The position numbers and the translations under genes are program-made. From positions 2,790,001-2,854,000 of the forward strand of contig NZ_CP154857.1 of the NCBI RefSeq assembly GCF_039614715.1: a DNA stretch of 64,000 nucleotides, read 5' to 3'. A model generated the notes under the pieces. It was not told the DNA's origin. It did not search any database and worked only from the letters and a program-made list of their open reading frames with translations. Each line of letters starts with the position of its first letter. Position 1 is the stretch's first letter. The DNA comes from Microbacterium sp. AZCO (lineage in GTDB: Bacteria > Actinomycetota > Actinomycetes > Actinomycetales > Microbacteriaceae). This document shows positions 25,646-33,821 of the stretch, piece after piece.

Positions 25646-27747
25646 GCGGACGCCGCCCCGACGGGCCCGGCGACGGAAGGCTCGGCGACGGGGAGCTGCT
25701 TCGCGACGAGGGTGAGGACGTCGTAGGTCGCGACGAGCTCGTCGTGCTGGTTCAGGATGACGGCATCCCATCGCACCTCGCCGTACTCGTCGGTCTCGCG
25801 GGGCGTGATCTGCTTCGCCGTGAGGATCACGCGGATCGTGTCGCCCGGTGACACCGGCGTGAGGAAGCGGAGGTTCTCGAGCCCGTAGTTCGCGAGCACG
25901 GGACCCGGGTCCGGGTCGACGAAGAGTCCCGCGGCCCACGACACCAGCAGGTACCCGTGGGCGACGCGACCCGGGAAGAAGGGGTTCGCCTCGGCGGCCG
26001 CCTCGTCCATGTGCGCGTAGAACGTGTCGCCGGTGAAGTGCGCGAACGTCTCGATGTCGTCGAGCGTGACCTCGCGGGAGGCCGAGACCACCTGGTCGCC
26101 CAGCTCCAGCTCGGCGAGCGACTTACGGAAGGGATGCCTGCCCTGCTGCACCGCGGCGCCCTGGTGCCACAAGCCGGTCAGCGCCGTGAGCATCTCGGGC
26201 GAGCCCTGCACGGCCGTGCGCTGCATGTAGTGCAGGACGGCGCGGATGCCGCCGAGCTCCTCCCCGCCGCCCGCCCGCCCCGGGCCGCCGTGCACGAGGT
26301 GCGGCACGGGCGAGCCGTGCCCCGTCGACGTGCGGGCGTTGTCGCGGCTCAGGAAGAGCACGCGGCCGTTGAACGCCGCGATGCGGCTCATGAGCTCCGT
26401 CGCGACACCGGGGTCGTTGGTCGCGACGCTCGTGACGAGCGACCCGCCGCCGAGGTCGACGAGCGCGGCGGCCTCGTCTAACGTGCGATACGCCAGGACG
26501 CTCGCGACAGGTCCGAACGCCTCGATCTCGTGCACCGCCTCGGCCGCGGCATCCGTGAATCCGACGAGGAGGGGCTCGACGAACGCGCCCTCCGGCGCAC
26601 GACCCGTCGAGCCGTCGGCGCGCACGATCTCAGGGGCGTCGGTCGTGCCGAGGAGCAGCCGTCCCCCGGCGGCCTCGAGCGCTCCGACGGCGGCGAGCAC
26701 CTCGTCGCGCTGCTCCGTGGAGACGAGCGGGCCCATCGTCACGCCCTCGGCCCGCGGGTCGCCCAGGACGACGCGCTGCGCGATGGCGGCGCGCACGGCC
26801 TCGACGAGCGCGTCGACGGATGCCTCCGGCACGATCGCACGGCGGATGGCGGTGCACTTCTGGCCGGCCTTGGTCGTGAGCTCGACCATGAGCTGCCGCA
26901 CGTACGCATCGAACTCCGGCGTGCCGGGCACGGCATCGGGGCCGAGCACGGAGGCGTTGATCGAGTCGGTCTCGCTCGTGAAGCGGACGCCCGGCGCGGC
27001 CTGATCCCGCAGGAGGGCCGCCGTGGAGGCGCTCCCCGTGAACGACACGGTGTCGCCGAGCCCGAGGTGGTCGAAGAGGCCCGGCACGCTGCCGCTCACG
27101 AGCTGCAGCGACCCCGCAGGCACACGACCCGTCTCGACGAGGATCCGCACCCAGGCCTCGGCGAGGTAGGCGGTCGGCGTCGCGGGCTTGACGAGGCTCG
27201 GGACACCGGCGAGGAATGCCGGCGCGAACTTCTCGAGCGCGCCCCACACCGGGAAGTTGAATGCGTTGATCTGCACCGCGACACCGGGCAGCCGCGTGTA
27301 GACGTGACGGCCGAGGAAGGATCCGTCCTTCGCGAGCGGCTCGACGGGTCCGTCGAGGTACACCTGCCCGTTCGGCAGCTCGCGTCGCCCCTTCGAGGAG
27401 TACGTGAACAGGACTCCGATGCCGCCGTCGATGTCGCTCAGCGAGTCGCGCTGCGTCGCACCCGCCCGCGCGGAGAGGTCGTACAGCTCCTGCTTGCGGT
27501 CGGTGAGCGCGAGCGCGAACTCCTTGAGCAGCAGGGCACGCTGGTGGAAGGTCAGTGCGCCGAGGGATGCCTGCCCCACGGTGCGCGCGTACTCGAGGGC
27601 GCCGGCGAGGTCGGCGCCTTCCGCACTCACCCGCACGATCGGCTCACCCGTCGAGGGGTCGCGCACCTCCGTCCCCGAGGCGTCGGACGGCTCGCCCGCA
27701 GGCACCCACCACTCGCCCTGGAGGTAGCTCGGCAGCATCCCGGTCAT
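25642..27747 (-). CDS. paaZ: Bifunctional oxepin-CoA hydrolase / 3-oxo-5,6-dehydrosuberyl-CoA semialdehyde dehydrogenase
   Basis: A 701-residue fusion: aldehyde dehydrogenase (about 1-525; Glu259 in TSETDS, Cys298 in AGQKCTAIRR) and a C-terminal MaoC-type hotdog hydratase (about 540-690; FTGDTFYAHMDEAAA and FFPGRVAHGYLL). It opens the oxepin ring and oxidises the resulting aldehyde. Both halves are complete, so no separate aldehyde dehydrogenase is needed. An ATG 12 bases upstream (27759) is also possible. It overlaps paaH and paaI by 4 bases each. Confidence 0.95.
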   Translation of the reverse strand: MTGMLPSYLQGEWWVPAGEPSDASGTEVRDPSTGEPIVRVSAEGADLAGALEYARTVGQASLGALTFHQRALLLKEFALALTDRKQELYDLSARAGATQRDSLSDIDGGIGVLFTYSSKGRRELPNGQVYLDGPVEPLAKDGSFLGRHVYTRLPGVAVQINAFNFPVWGALEKFAPAFLAGVPSLVKPATPTAYLAEAWVRILVETGRVPAGSLQLVSGSVPGLFDHLGLGDTVSFTGSASTAALLRDQAAPGVRFTSETDSINASVLGPDAVPGTPEFDAYVRQLMVELTTKAGQKCTAIRRAIVPEASVDALVEAVRAAIAQRVVLGDPRAEGVTMGPLVSTEQRDEVLAAVGALEAAGGRLLLGTTDAPEIVRADGSTGRAPEGAFVEPLLVGFTDAAAEAVHEIEAFGPVASVLAYRTLDEAAALVDLGGGSLVTSVATNDPGVATELMSRIAAFNGRVLFLSRDNARTSTGHGSPVPHLVHGGPGRAGGGEELGGIRAVLHYMQRTAVQGSPEMLTALTGLWHQGAAVQQGRHPFRKSLAELELGDQVVSASREVTLDDIETFAHFTGDTFYAHMDEAAAEANPFFPGRVAHGYLLVSWAAGLFVDPDPGPVLANYGLENLRFLTPVSPGDTIRVILTAKQITPRETDEYGEVRWDAVILNQHDELVATYDVLTLVAKQLPVAEPSVAGPVGAASA

Positions 27748-28643
27748 TCGTCGCTCCATTCGTAGAATCCGCGTCCCGTCTTGCGCCCGAGGCGCCCGTC
27801 GGCCACCATCCGGCGCAGCAGTGCCGGCGGCGCGAAGCGCTCGCCCAGCCGCTCGTGCAGCTCCTCGGCGATCGCGAGGCGCACGTCGAGGCCGACGAGG
27901 TCGGTCGTGCGCAGGGGGCCGACGGGATGCCGGTACCCGAGCTCCATCGCCGCGTCGATGTCGGCGGCGCTCGCGACGCCCTCCTCGACCATCCGGATCG
28001 CCTCGAGCCCGAGCGCGAGGCCCAGCCGGCTCGATGCGAAGCCGGGCGCATCGCGCACCGAGATCGGCGTCTTGCCGATCGCCGCGACCCACCCGCGGGC
28101 CGCCTCGAGCACGGCGGGCGCCGTCGCGCCGCCCGCCACGATCTCGACGAGCCGCGAAGCCGGCACGGGGTTGAAGAAGTGCAGCCCGAGGAACCGCTCG
28201 GGGCGGCGCAGCGCGCCCGCGAGCGCATCGATCGACAGGGCGCTGGTGTTGGAGGCGATGACGGCGTCGTCGTCGACGGCGGCTTCGACCCGCGCGATCG
28301 CGTCGAGCTTGAGGGCCGGGTCCTCGGGGACGGCCTCGACGACGAGGCCGCACCCGGCGAACGCGTCCGCCTCCGTCGTCGTGGACACCGTCGCCTCGAG
28401 CTCGTCCAGCCCGCGCTGCGTCGCACCGCGATCGACCGAGTGCCGCAGCGCCTCCGCGATGCGCTCTGCCGCGCGGTCGGCGGCGGCCTCGTCCACCTCC
28501 ACGACGACGACCTGAGCGCCGGCGAGGACGAAGGCGTGCGCGATGCCCGCACCCATTCGCCCACCGCCGAGCACGCCGATGCGCGTCGGCAGGCCGCCGG
28601 CGTCGGCGAGCCGGCCGCCGACCGCGGTCGAGGCATCCGTCAT
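27744..28643 (-). CDS. paaH: 3-hydroxyadipyl-CoA / 3-hydroxyacyl-CoA dehydrogenase
   Basis: A 299-residue enzyme with an N-terminal Rossmann domain (GVLGGGRMGAGIA, about 23-35), the catalytic His in LGLHFFNPVP, and the C-terminal 3HCDH domain ending in GRLGRKTGRGFYEW. In phenylacetate catabolism it oxidises 3-hydroxyadipyl-CoA to 3-oxoadipyl-CoA with NAD. The thiolase for the next step is not in this window. It overlaps neighbours by 4 bases on both sides. Confidence 0.92.
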   Translation of the reverse strand: MTDASTAVGGRLADAGGLPTRIGVLGGGRMGAGIAHAFVLAGAQVVVVEVDEAAADRAAERIAEALRHSVDRGATQRGLDELEATVSTTTEADAFAGCGLVVEAVPEDPALKLDAIARVEAAVDDDAVIASNTSALSIDALAGALRRPERFLGLHFFNPVPASRLVEIVAGGATAPAVLEAARGWVAAIGKTPISVRDAPGFASSRLGLALGLEAIRMVEEGVASAADIDAAMELGYRHPVGPLRTTDLVGLDVRLAIAEELHERLGERFAPPALLRRMVADGRLGRKTGRGFYEWSDE

Positions 28644-29389
28644 CCGCGTCTCCTCTCCAGGAAGCGCGTCATGCGCTCGATCTTCTCGGGACGCTCGAAG
28701 AGCTCGGCCTGCAGCTCGAGCTCGATCGCGGGGTGCGCGTGCGCCGGCGCGCGAAGCGCGGTCTTGGTGTGGCGGGTCGCGAGCGGGTCGTGGGCCGCGA
28801 TGCGGTCGGCGAGGCCGTGCGCGGCATCCATCAGGTCATCGGGCTCGTGAAGGGACGACAGGATGCCCCACGCCAGCGCCTCGTCGGCGTCGAGGATGCG
28901 GCCCGTGAGCAGCAGCTCGGCGGCGCGCGCGTCGCCGACGATGCGGGGCAGGCGCCACGTGGCACCGGCGGCCGCGATGATCCCGAGCCCCGTCTCGGGG
29001 TTGCCGATGCGCGTGCGCGGGGTGCCGATGCGGAGGTCGGCGGCGTACGCGAGCTCCGCTCCGCCGCCGAGCGCCCAGCCGTCGACGGCGGCGATGACGG
29101 GCATGGGCAGCGCGGCGATGCGCTCGAAGGCGTGCGTGTTGATGCCCTGCCGCGCATCGGCCGCGCGTCGGTCGCGCAGCTGTGCGATGTCGGCGCCGGA
29201 CGCGAAGACCCCCTCCGCACCCGTGAGGATGAGGATGCGCGGGTCCTGCTCGAGCTCGACGCACAGCGCGTGCAGCGCGTCGACGATCGCGAGGTCGATG
29301 GCGTTGCGGGCCTCGGGGCGATCGAGCATCGCGACGACCCGATCGTCGCGTCGTTCGACCCGCAGGGAGGGCCGGATGCCGTCCGTCAT
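28640..29389 (-). CDS. paaF: Enoyl-CoA hydratase (2,3-dehydroadipyl-CoA hydratase type)
   Basis: A 249-residue crotonase retaining both hydratase glutamates, Glu112 (GGGAELAYAADLR) and Glu132 (GNPETGLG). This favours the PaaF hydratase role over the PaaG isomerase. It is the first gene of the paaF-H-Z-I-K unit, and the second PaaR-type operator lies 33-49 bases upstream of its ATG. Confidence 0.87.
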   Translation of the reverse strand: MTDGIRPSLRVERRDDRVVAMLDRPEARNAIDLAIVDALHALCVELEQDPRILILTGAEGVFASGADIAQLRDRRAADARQGINTHAFERIAALPMPVIAAVDGWALGGGAELAYAADLRIGTPRTRIGNPETGLGIIAAAGATWRLPRIVGDARAAELLLTGRILDADEALAWGILSSLHEPDDLMDAAHGLADRIAAHDPLATRHTKTALRAPAHAHPAIELELQAELFERPEKIERMTRFLERRRG

Positions 29390-29421
29390 GAGATGCGCTC
29401 CGCGTCGTTGCTGGAATACTT

Positions 29422-29438
29422 GACCGATCGTTCAGTAA
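29422..29438. promoter_or_regulatory. PaaR-type operator between paaF and paaR
   Basis: GACCGATCGTTCAGTAA, one base different from the copy at 23851-23867. In the divergent gap it could control paaFHZIK and also paaR itself. Confidence 0.78.
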
Positions 29439-29516
29439 TCATGTCAGACTGGCCGGAGATCGCCAAGAGACGTGCGCCCGGCGAGGCGCCCCGCCCGCGG
29501 ATGGGAGACTGGGGCC

Positions 29517-30131
29517 ATGACCGTGACACCCGCGACCGACGCCGCGTCGGCGACGCCCGCGCGGCGCGGGCGTCCCGGTTACGACCGTTCCCAGATCCTC
29601 GAGGTCGCGGTCGCGCTCTTCAACGAGCAGGGGTATGACGCGACCTCCGTCGCGGATCTCGCCGCCCGGCTGGGCCTGACGAAGTCGGCGCTGTACCACC
29701 ACTTCGACTCGAAGGAGCAGCTGCTCGCGGAGGCGCTCGACGACGCTCTTGGCGCCCTCGAAGAGGTGCTGGATCAGCCCGACGGCTCACCCGCCGAGCG
29801 CCTCGAGGCGGTGCTGCGCGGCGCCGTGCGCGTGCTCAGCGACCGGCTGCCGTCGGTGACGCTCCTCCTCCGCGTGCGCGGCAACAGCGACACCGAGCGC
29901 GCGGCCCTCGAGCGCCGCCGTGCGTTCGACCAGCGCGTCACCACCCTCGTCCAGGAGGCGCAGGATGCCGGGCTCGTGCGCGCCGACATCGACGGCGCCG
30001 TCACGACCCGCCTCATCTTCGGCATGGTCAACTCGCTCGTCGAGTGGTACCGGCCGGGCGGCCCGATCGATCGCGACCAGCTCGCACACGACGTCGTGAC
30101 GATCGCACTCGACGGCATGCGCACGCGCTGA
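29517..30131 (+). CDS. paaR: TetR-family regulator of phenylacetate catabolism
   Basis: A 204-residue TetR protein with HTH at about residues 40-60 (SVADLAARLGLTKSALYHHF, the classical YHHF end) and a TetR_C_17/33-like effector domain. Divergent from paaF. Two shared operators in the window make it the probable phenylacetyl-CoA-responsive repressor of both paa units, as TetR-type PaaR proteins do in other bacteria. ATG at 29517 with GGAG nine bases upstream; an upstream in-frame start would overlap the promoter. Confidence 0.88.
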   Translation: MTVTPATDAASATPARRGRPGYDRSQILEVAVALFNEQGYDATSVADLAARLGLTKSALYHHFDSKEQLLAEALDDALGALEEVLDQPDGSPAERLEAVLRGAVRVLSDRLPSVTLLLRVRGNSDTERAALERRRAFDQRVTTLVQEAQDAGLVRADIDGAVTTRLIFGMVNSLVEWYRPGGPIDRDQLAHDVVTIALDGMRTR

Positions 30132-30147
30132 GCGCGATTCTCGCCGC

Positions 30148-30504
30148 TCAGGGCGTGAGGACCTGGGCGATGCGGTCGAGCGCGTCGGGGACGAGCGCGT
30201 AGTACGCCCAGGTCCCGCGCTTGCTGCGAGTGAGGAAGCCGGCCGCCGTCAGCACCTTGAGGTGGTGCGAGACGGTCGGCTGCGCGAGCCCCACGGGCTC
30301 GATCAGGTCGCACACGCACGCCTCGGCTCCCTCGGATGCGGCGACGATCGACAGCAGGCGCAGGCGCGCCGGGTCGGCGAGCGCCTTCATGGTGGCGGCG
30401 AGCAGCTCCGCCTCCTCGGCACCGAGTGGCTCGCGGACGAGGGGCGAGCAGCACACGTCCGCCGAGGAACGCGAGACGTCGGTGAGAGGAAGGAGCGTCG
30501 CCAT
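30148..30504 (-). CDS. arsR: ArsR/SmtB-family arsenic-responsive repressor
   Basis: A 118-residue winged-helix repressor. Cys18-Cys19 near the N-terminus and the CVC at 63-65 form a likely As(III) site, similar to the actinobacterial ArsR type that uses an N-terminal Cys pair plus a Cys before the recognition helix. The recognition helix is LAQPTVSHHLKVL. It is divergent from the ArsO-like gene, with ATCGAT repeats in the gap. Confidence 0.92.
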   Translation of the reverse strand: MATLLPLTDVSRSSADVCCSPLVREPLGAEEAELLAATMKALADPARLRLLSIVAASEGAEACVCDLIEPVGLAQPTVSHHLKVLTAAGFLTRSKRGTWAYYALVPDALDRIAQVLTP

Positions 30505-30516
30505 GCATTGATGCTA

Positions 30517-30571
30517 ATCGATATTGACAAAGATCGATACGGTGAGCAGAATCGCATCGATGTTCATCGAT
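30517..30571. promoter_or_regulatory. arsR-arsO divergent promoter with four ATCGAT boxes
   Basis: ATCGAT occurs at 30517-30522, 30533-30538, 30556-30561 and 30566-30571. On the plus strand a consensus -35 TTGACA (30524-30529) and a -10-like CAGAAT (30547-30552) are 17 bases apart, with the boxes flanking and overlapping them. ArsR dimers bound to the boxes would cover the promoter. Confidence 0.75.
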
Positions 30572-30585
30572 ATCCGGAGGCTGAC

Positions 30586-31893
30586 GTGACGCTCCTCGAC
30601 CTGACCCGGCCCGCTCCCGCGAGCCCCCGCATGACGACGCTCCCCGTCGCGATCATCGGCGCCGGGCCTGTGGGCCTCTCGGCAGCCGCGCATCTCGTCG
30701 AGCGCGACCTGCCCTTCGTGATCTTCGAATCGGGACGGGATGCCGCGGCCAGCGTGCGGGCATGGGGCCACACCCGCCTCTTCTCGCCGTGGAAGCACCT
30801 GGTCGACCCCGCCGCTGCACGCCTTCTCGCCGAGACCGGGTGGCGCCTCCCCGCCCCCGAGCGGGCCCCCACCGGCGCCGAGCTGGTCCGCGACTACCTC
30901 GAACCGCTCGCCGCACTGCCGAGCATCGCGCCGCACATCCGCACGGGAACGACCGTCACCGGCGTCGCGCGCGAGGGGATGGACCGCACGCGCACACGCG
31001 GCCGCTCTCAGACCCCCTTCGCCCTTCGCCTCCGCCGCGCGGACGGCGACGTCGAAGAGATGACCGCCCGCGCGGTCATCGACGCCTCGGGCACCTATCT
31101 CGCCCCCAACTCCCTCTCCTCGAACGGCCTCGAGCTGCTCGGCCTCGAGGAGATCGCAGCCGAGGTCCTGCCCGCTCTTCCCGATGTGCGCGGGCGGGAA
31201 CGGGAGACCCTGGCGGGTCGGCGTGTCACGGTCGTCGGCGCGGGGCATTCCGCCGCCAACACTCTTCTCGCGCTCGTGGATCTCGCCCGGGAGGCGCCCG
31301 GCACAGCTGTGGCGTGGCTCATCCGCAACCGGGGCGCCGTGCGCGTGTCCTCGTCGGCGGACGATGAGCTCGCCGATCGCGCGCGCCTCGGCTCACGGGT
31401 CGACGCGGCGGTCGCACGCGGCGACGTGACGCTCGTCGACCGCTTCGAGATCGCGCGCGCCCGGCGCGCCGCGGCGGGGATCGAGCTCATCGGCCGGCGT
31501 GACGGCGAACCGGCGATCCACTCGACCGATGTCGTCGTGAACGCCACCGGCTTCCGTCCCGATCTGTCGATGCTGCGCGAGCTCCGCCTCGAACTGGACG
31601 ACGTCGTCGAGGCCCCGCGGCGCCTCGCGCCGCTCATCGACCCGAATGTGCACTCGTGCGGGACTGTCGAGCCGCACGGCTACCGCGAGCTGATGCATCC
31701 GGAGTCCGGGTTCTTCATCGTCGGGATGAAGTCCTACGGCCGCGCGCCCACCTTCCTCCTCGCCACGGGGTACGAACAGGTGCGCTCCGTCGTGGCCTGG
31801 CTCGCCGGCGATGCCGAGTCCGCGGCATCCATCGAGCTCGTCCTGCCCGCGACGGGCGTGTGCTCGACGGATGCGGGAGGATGCTGCGTGTGA
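30586..31893 (+). CDS. arsO: ArsO-like FAD/NAD(P)-dependent flavoprotein
   Basis: A 435-residue two-dinucleotide-domain flavoprotein (GAGPVGLSAAAHL near residue 24; second GAGHSAANTLLAL near 220), resembling flavin monooxygenases and thioredoxin reductase-like proteins found in ars operons. The C-terminal VCSTDAGGCCV tail carries Cys residues that could bind arsenic or act in thiol exchange. The GTG at 30586 has CCGGAGG five bases upstream. The family link is good; the reaction (oxidation of an organoarsenical or As(III)) is not established for this protein. Confidence 0.8.
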   Translation: MTLLDLTRPAPASPRMTTLPVAIIGAGPVGLSAAAHLVERDLPFVIFESGRDAAASVRAWGHTRLFSPWKHLVDPAAARLLAETGWRLPAPERAPTGAELVRDYLEPLAALPSIAPHIRTGTTVTGVAREGMDRTRTRGRSQTPFALRLRRADGDVEEMTARAVIDASGTYLAPNSLSSNGLELLGLEEIAAEVLPALPDVRGRERETLAGRRVTVVGAGHSAANTLLALVDLAREAPGTAVAWLIRNRGAVRVSSSADDELADRARLGSRVDAAVARGDVTLVDRFEIARARRAAAGIELIGRRDGEPAIHSTDVVVNATGFRPDLSMLRELRLELDDVVEAPRRLAPLIDPNVHSCGTVEPHGYRELMHPESGFFIVGMKSYGRAPTFLLATGYEQVRSVVAWLAGDAESAASIELVLPATGVCSTDAGGCCV

Positions 31894-32402
31894 TCCCGGT
31901 GCGCGAGCTGACGGCGGCGGATTGGCCGGCCGTCGCGGAGATCTACCGGCAGGGCATCGAGGACGGTGAAGCCACCTTCGAGACCTCGCCTCCCACGTGG
32001 GACGAGTTCGACGCCGGCAAGGTTGCGGCGCCGCGCCTCGTCGCGGTCGATGCCGACGCCGGCGTGCTCGGCTGGGCGGCGGCATCCCTCGTCTCTCGTC
32101 GAGAGGTCTACCGCGGCGTCATCGAGCACTCGATCTACGTCGATCGCGCCGCGCAGGGGCGTGGCGTCGGCCGCCTGCTGCTCACGTCCTTCGTCGAGGC
32201 GGCGGACGCCGCGGGGTACTGGACCATCCAGTCCGCGATCTTCCCCGAGAACGCGGCCAGCATCCGCCTGCACGAGAGCCTGGGCTTCCGCATCGTCGGT
32301 CGGCGCGAGCGCATCGCGCGATCGGCGAACGGCCCCCACGCGGGGCAGTGGAACGACACCGTGCTGCTGGAACGGCGGAGCGCCGCGAACGGAATCGACT
32401 GA
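31890..32402 (+). CDS. arsN: GNAT N-acetyltransferase, ArsN/phosphinothricin acetyltransferase type
   Basis: A 170-residue GNAT enzyme: acetyl-CoA loop QGRGVGRLLL, and the C-terminal SAIFPENAASIRLHESLGF and QWNDTVLLERR are characteristic of phosphinothricin acetyltransferase relatives. In ars operons this family (ArsN1) acetylates arsinothricin, an arsenical phosphinothricin analogue. The GTG at 31890 overlaps the arsO stop and has GGGAGG nine bases upstream; the ATG at 31881 is too close to that site. Herbicide or amino-acid acetylation is the alternative. Confidence 0.83.
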   Translation: MIPVRELTAADWPAVAEIYRQGIEDGEATFETSPPTWDEFDAGKVAAPRLVAVDADAGVLGWAAASLVSRREVYRGVIEHSIYVDRAAQGRGVGRLLLTSFVEAADAAGYWTIQSAIFPENAASIRLHESLGFRIVGRRERIARSANGPHAGQWNDTVLLERRSAANGID

Positions 32403-32427
32403 TGACGAGGATGCGAGAGTGGAGCAC

Positions 32428-32883
32428 ATGACCGACAAGCCGACAGTCCTGTTCGTCTGCGTGCACAACGCGGGCCGCTCGCAGATGGCCGCGGGCTTCC
32501 TGCGCGCCCTCGCCGGTCATCGGGTGACGGTGCTGTCAGCGGGGTCCGAGCCGAAGGACGCCATCAATCCCATCGCGGTCGCCGCGATGGCGGAGATCGG
32601 CATCGACATCACCGGGAACACCCCGCAGATCCTGACCACCGAGGACGTGCGCGCGTCGGATGTCGTCATCACGATGGGCTGCGGCGACGCGTGTCCGATC
32701 TTCCCTGGCAAGCGCTACGAAGACTGGGAGCTGGACGACCCTGCCGGACAGCCGCTCGAGGACGTGCGCCCGATCCGCGACGAGATCCGCGCGCGGGTCC
32801 GGACACTCGTCGACGAGCTCTTTCCCGTCGGGGTCAGCCACGAGGCGACGGCCGACGTTCCCCCGCCCCGCATGACCATGTGA
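32428..32883 (+). CDS. arsC: Arsenate reductase, low-molecular-weight phosphatase type
   Basis: A 151-residue arsenate reductase. The P-loop VCVHNAGRSQ supplies Cys11 and Arg17, and the redox Cys pair is Cys85 and Cys89 (MGCGDACPIFPG), followed by the conserved WELDDPAGQP. Such enzymes reduce arsenate to arsenite with thioredoxin or, in actinobacteria, sometimes mycothiol/mycoredoxin. Arsenite must then leave the cell, but no ArsB or Acr3 gene is in the window. Confidence 0.93.
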   Translation: MTDKPTVLFVCVHNAGRSQMAAGFLRALAGHRVTVLSAGSEPKDAINPIAVAAMAEIGIDITGNTPQILTTEDVRASDVVITMGCGDACPIFPGKRYEDWELDDPAGQPLEDVRPIRDEIRARVRTLVDELFPVGVSHEATADVPPPRMTM

Positions 32884-32902
32884 ATTCCCAGCTAGCGGGA
32901 AT
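32884..32902 (+). terminator. Weak hairpin after arsC
   Basis: ATTCCC (32884-32889), a 7-base loop, then GGGAAT (32897-32902), beginning one base after the arsC stop. There is no T tract, so it is only a possible terminator. Confidence 0.3.
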
Positions 32903-32938
32903 CCCTCCGCAGCGATCGCTCCCTGAGCGTATCTTGAG

Positions 32939-32953
32939 TGTGGTCAGACCACA
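32939..32953. promoter_or_regulatory. Perfect 15-base palindrome upstream of doxX
   Basis: TGTGGTC-A-GACCACA. The core TGGTCAGACCA matches the general form of FadR/GntR operators. A -10-like TATCTT (32930-32935) lies just upstream, so the palindrome would cover the transcription start. No GntR gene is adjacent. Confidence 0.55.
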
Positions 32954-32992
32954 TCGAACCGGCGGACATCCCGCCCGCACAAGGAGGACATC

Positions 32993-33592
32993 ATGACCAC
33001 TCATGCGGTGCACAGCGCCGCTCCCGCTCCGGCGACCGCGCTTCGCACGTCACCCGCCACAGCACTCCCCCGCCAGGAGACCATCGTCACCTCGGTCACC
33101 GGACGGCGCTCCCTCGCGCTGCTCCGCCTCGCGACCGGCTTCATCTTCCTCTGGGCCTTCCTCGACAAGACCTTCGGCCTGGGCTTCTCCACGCCGCTCG
33201 AGCGCGCCTGGATCAACGGCGGAGCCCCCGCCCAGGGCTTCCTCCTGAGCGAAGGCGTCACCGGCCCGCTCCAGCCCTTCTTCCAGGGCATCGCCGGCCC
33301 GCTCGTCGACTGGCTCTTCATGGCCGGGATGCTGGGCATCGGCGTCGCCGTCATGCTCGGCGTGGGCCTGCGCATCGCCGCCGTCTCGGGCAGCGCGATG
33401 ATGCTCCTCATGTACCTCGCGGAGTGGCCGTTCGCGGCCGGCGCAGGATCCACCAACCCCCTCGTCGACTACCACGTCGTCTACGCCCTCGCCCTCATCG
33501 TCGTCGCCGCGCTCGCAGCGGGCGACACGTGGGGACTCGGCGCAGCGTGGCGGGCGACGCCGCTCGTGCAGCGCAGCCACTGGCTCGCCTGA
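32993..33592 (+). CDS. DoxX-like membrane protein
   Basis: A 199-residue protein with a polar N-terminal ~40 residues and four hydrophobic segments (around LLRLATGFIFLWAFL, WLFMAGMLGIGVAVML, IAAVSGSAMMLLMYL and VVYALALIVVAALAAG). DoxX-family proteins are small membrane proteins linked to quinone or redox stress; the reaction is often unknown. A very strong ribosome site (AAGGAGG) precedes the ATG at 32993. A 16-bp hairpin ends the transcript. Confidence 0.88.
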   Translation: MTTHAVHSAAPAPATALRTSPATALPRQETIVTSVTGRRSLALLRLATGFIFLWAFLDKTFGLGFSTPLERAWINGGAPAQGFLLSEGVTGPLQPFFQGIAGPLVDWLFMAGMLGIGVAVMLGVGLRIAAVSGSAMMLLMYLAEWPFAAGAGSTNPLVDYHVVYALALIVVAALAAGDTWGLGAAWRATPLVQRSHWLA

Positions 33593-33600
33593 CGCGGGCG

Positions 33601-33635
33601 CGAAGGGCGCGGAACCTCGGGTTCCGCGCCCTTCG
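33601..33635 (+). terminator. Strong hairpin terminator after doxX
   Basis: A perfect 16-bp stem (33601-33616 against 33620-33635; arm CGAAGGGCGCGGAACC) with a 3-base loop starts eight bases after the doxX stop. It lacks a long T tract, as is common in high-GC actinobacteria. Confidence 0.8.
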
Positions 33636-33821
33636 GCATGCCGGGATCAGACGACTCGCGTAGCGGATCCACGACGCAGCGGCGCGCTCGGCTGACGAGG
33701 CATCCTCCCTCGGCCGGAGATGAGGGCGAGGCCGCCATATCGCGCGCACCACTCCCCACGCAACCCCCTCCGGCCGGTTCCCGAGTGGCGCGCAGGCTGG
33801 CATCACCGGAGGAGGTGCCGC

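Noticed and set aside
32884..32902. Rho-independent terminator after arsC with high confidence
   Set aside because: The 6-bp stem is short and lacks a T tract, so it is kept only as a weak candidate.
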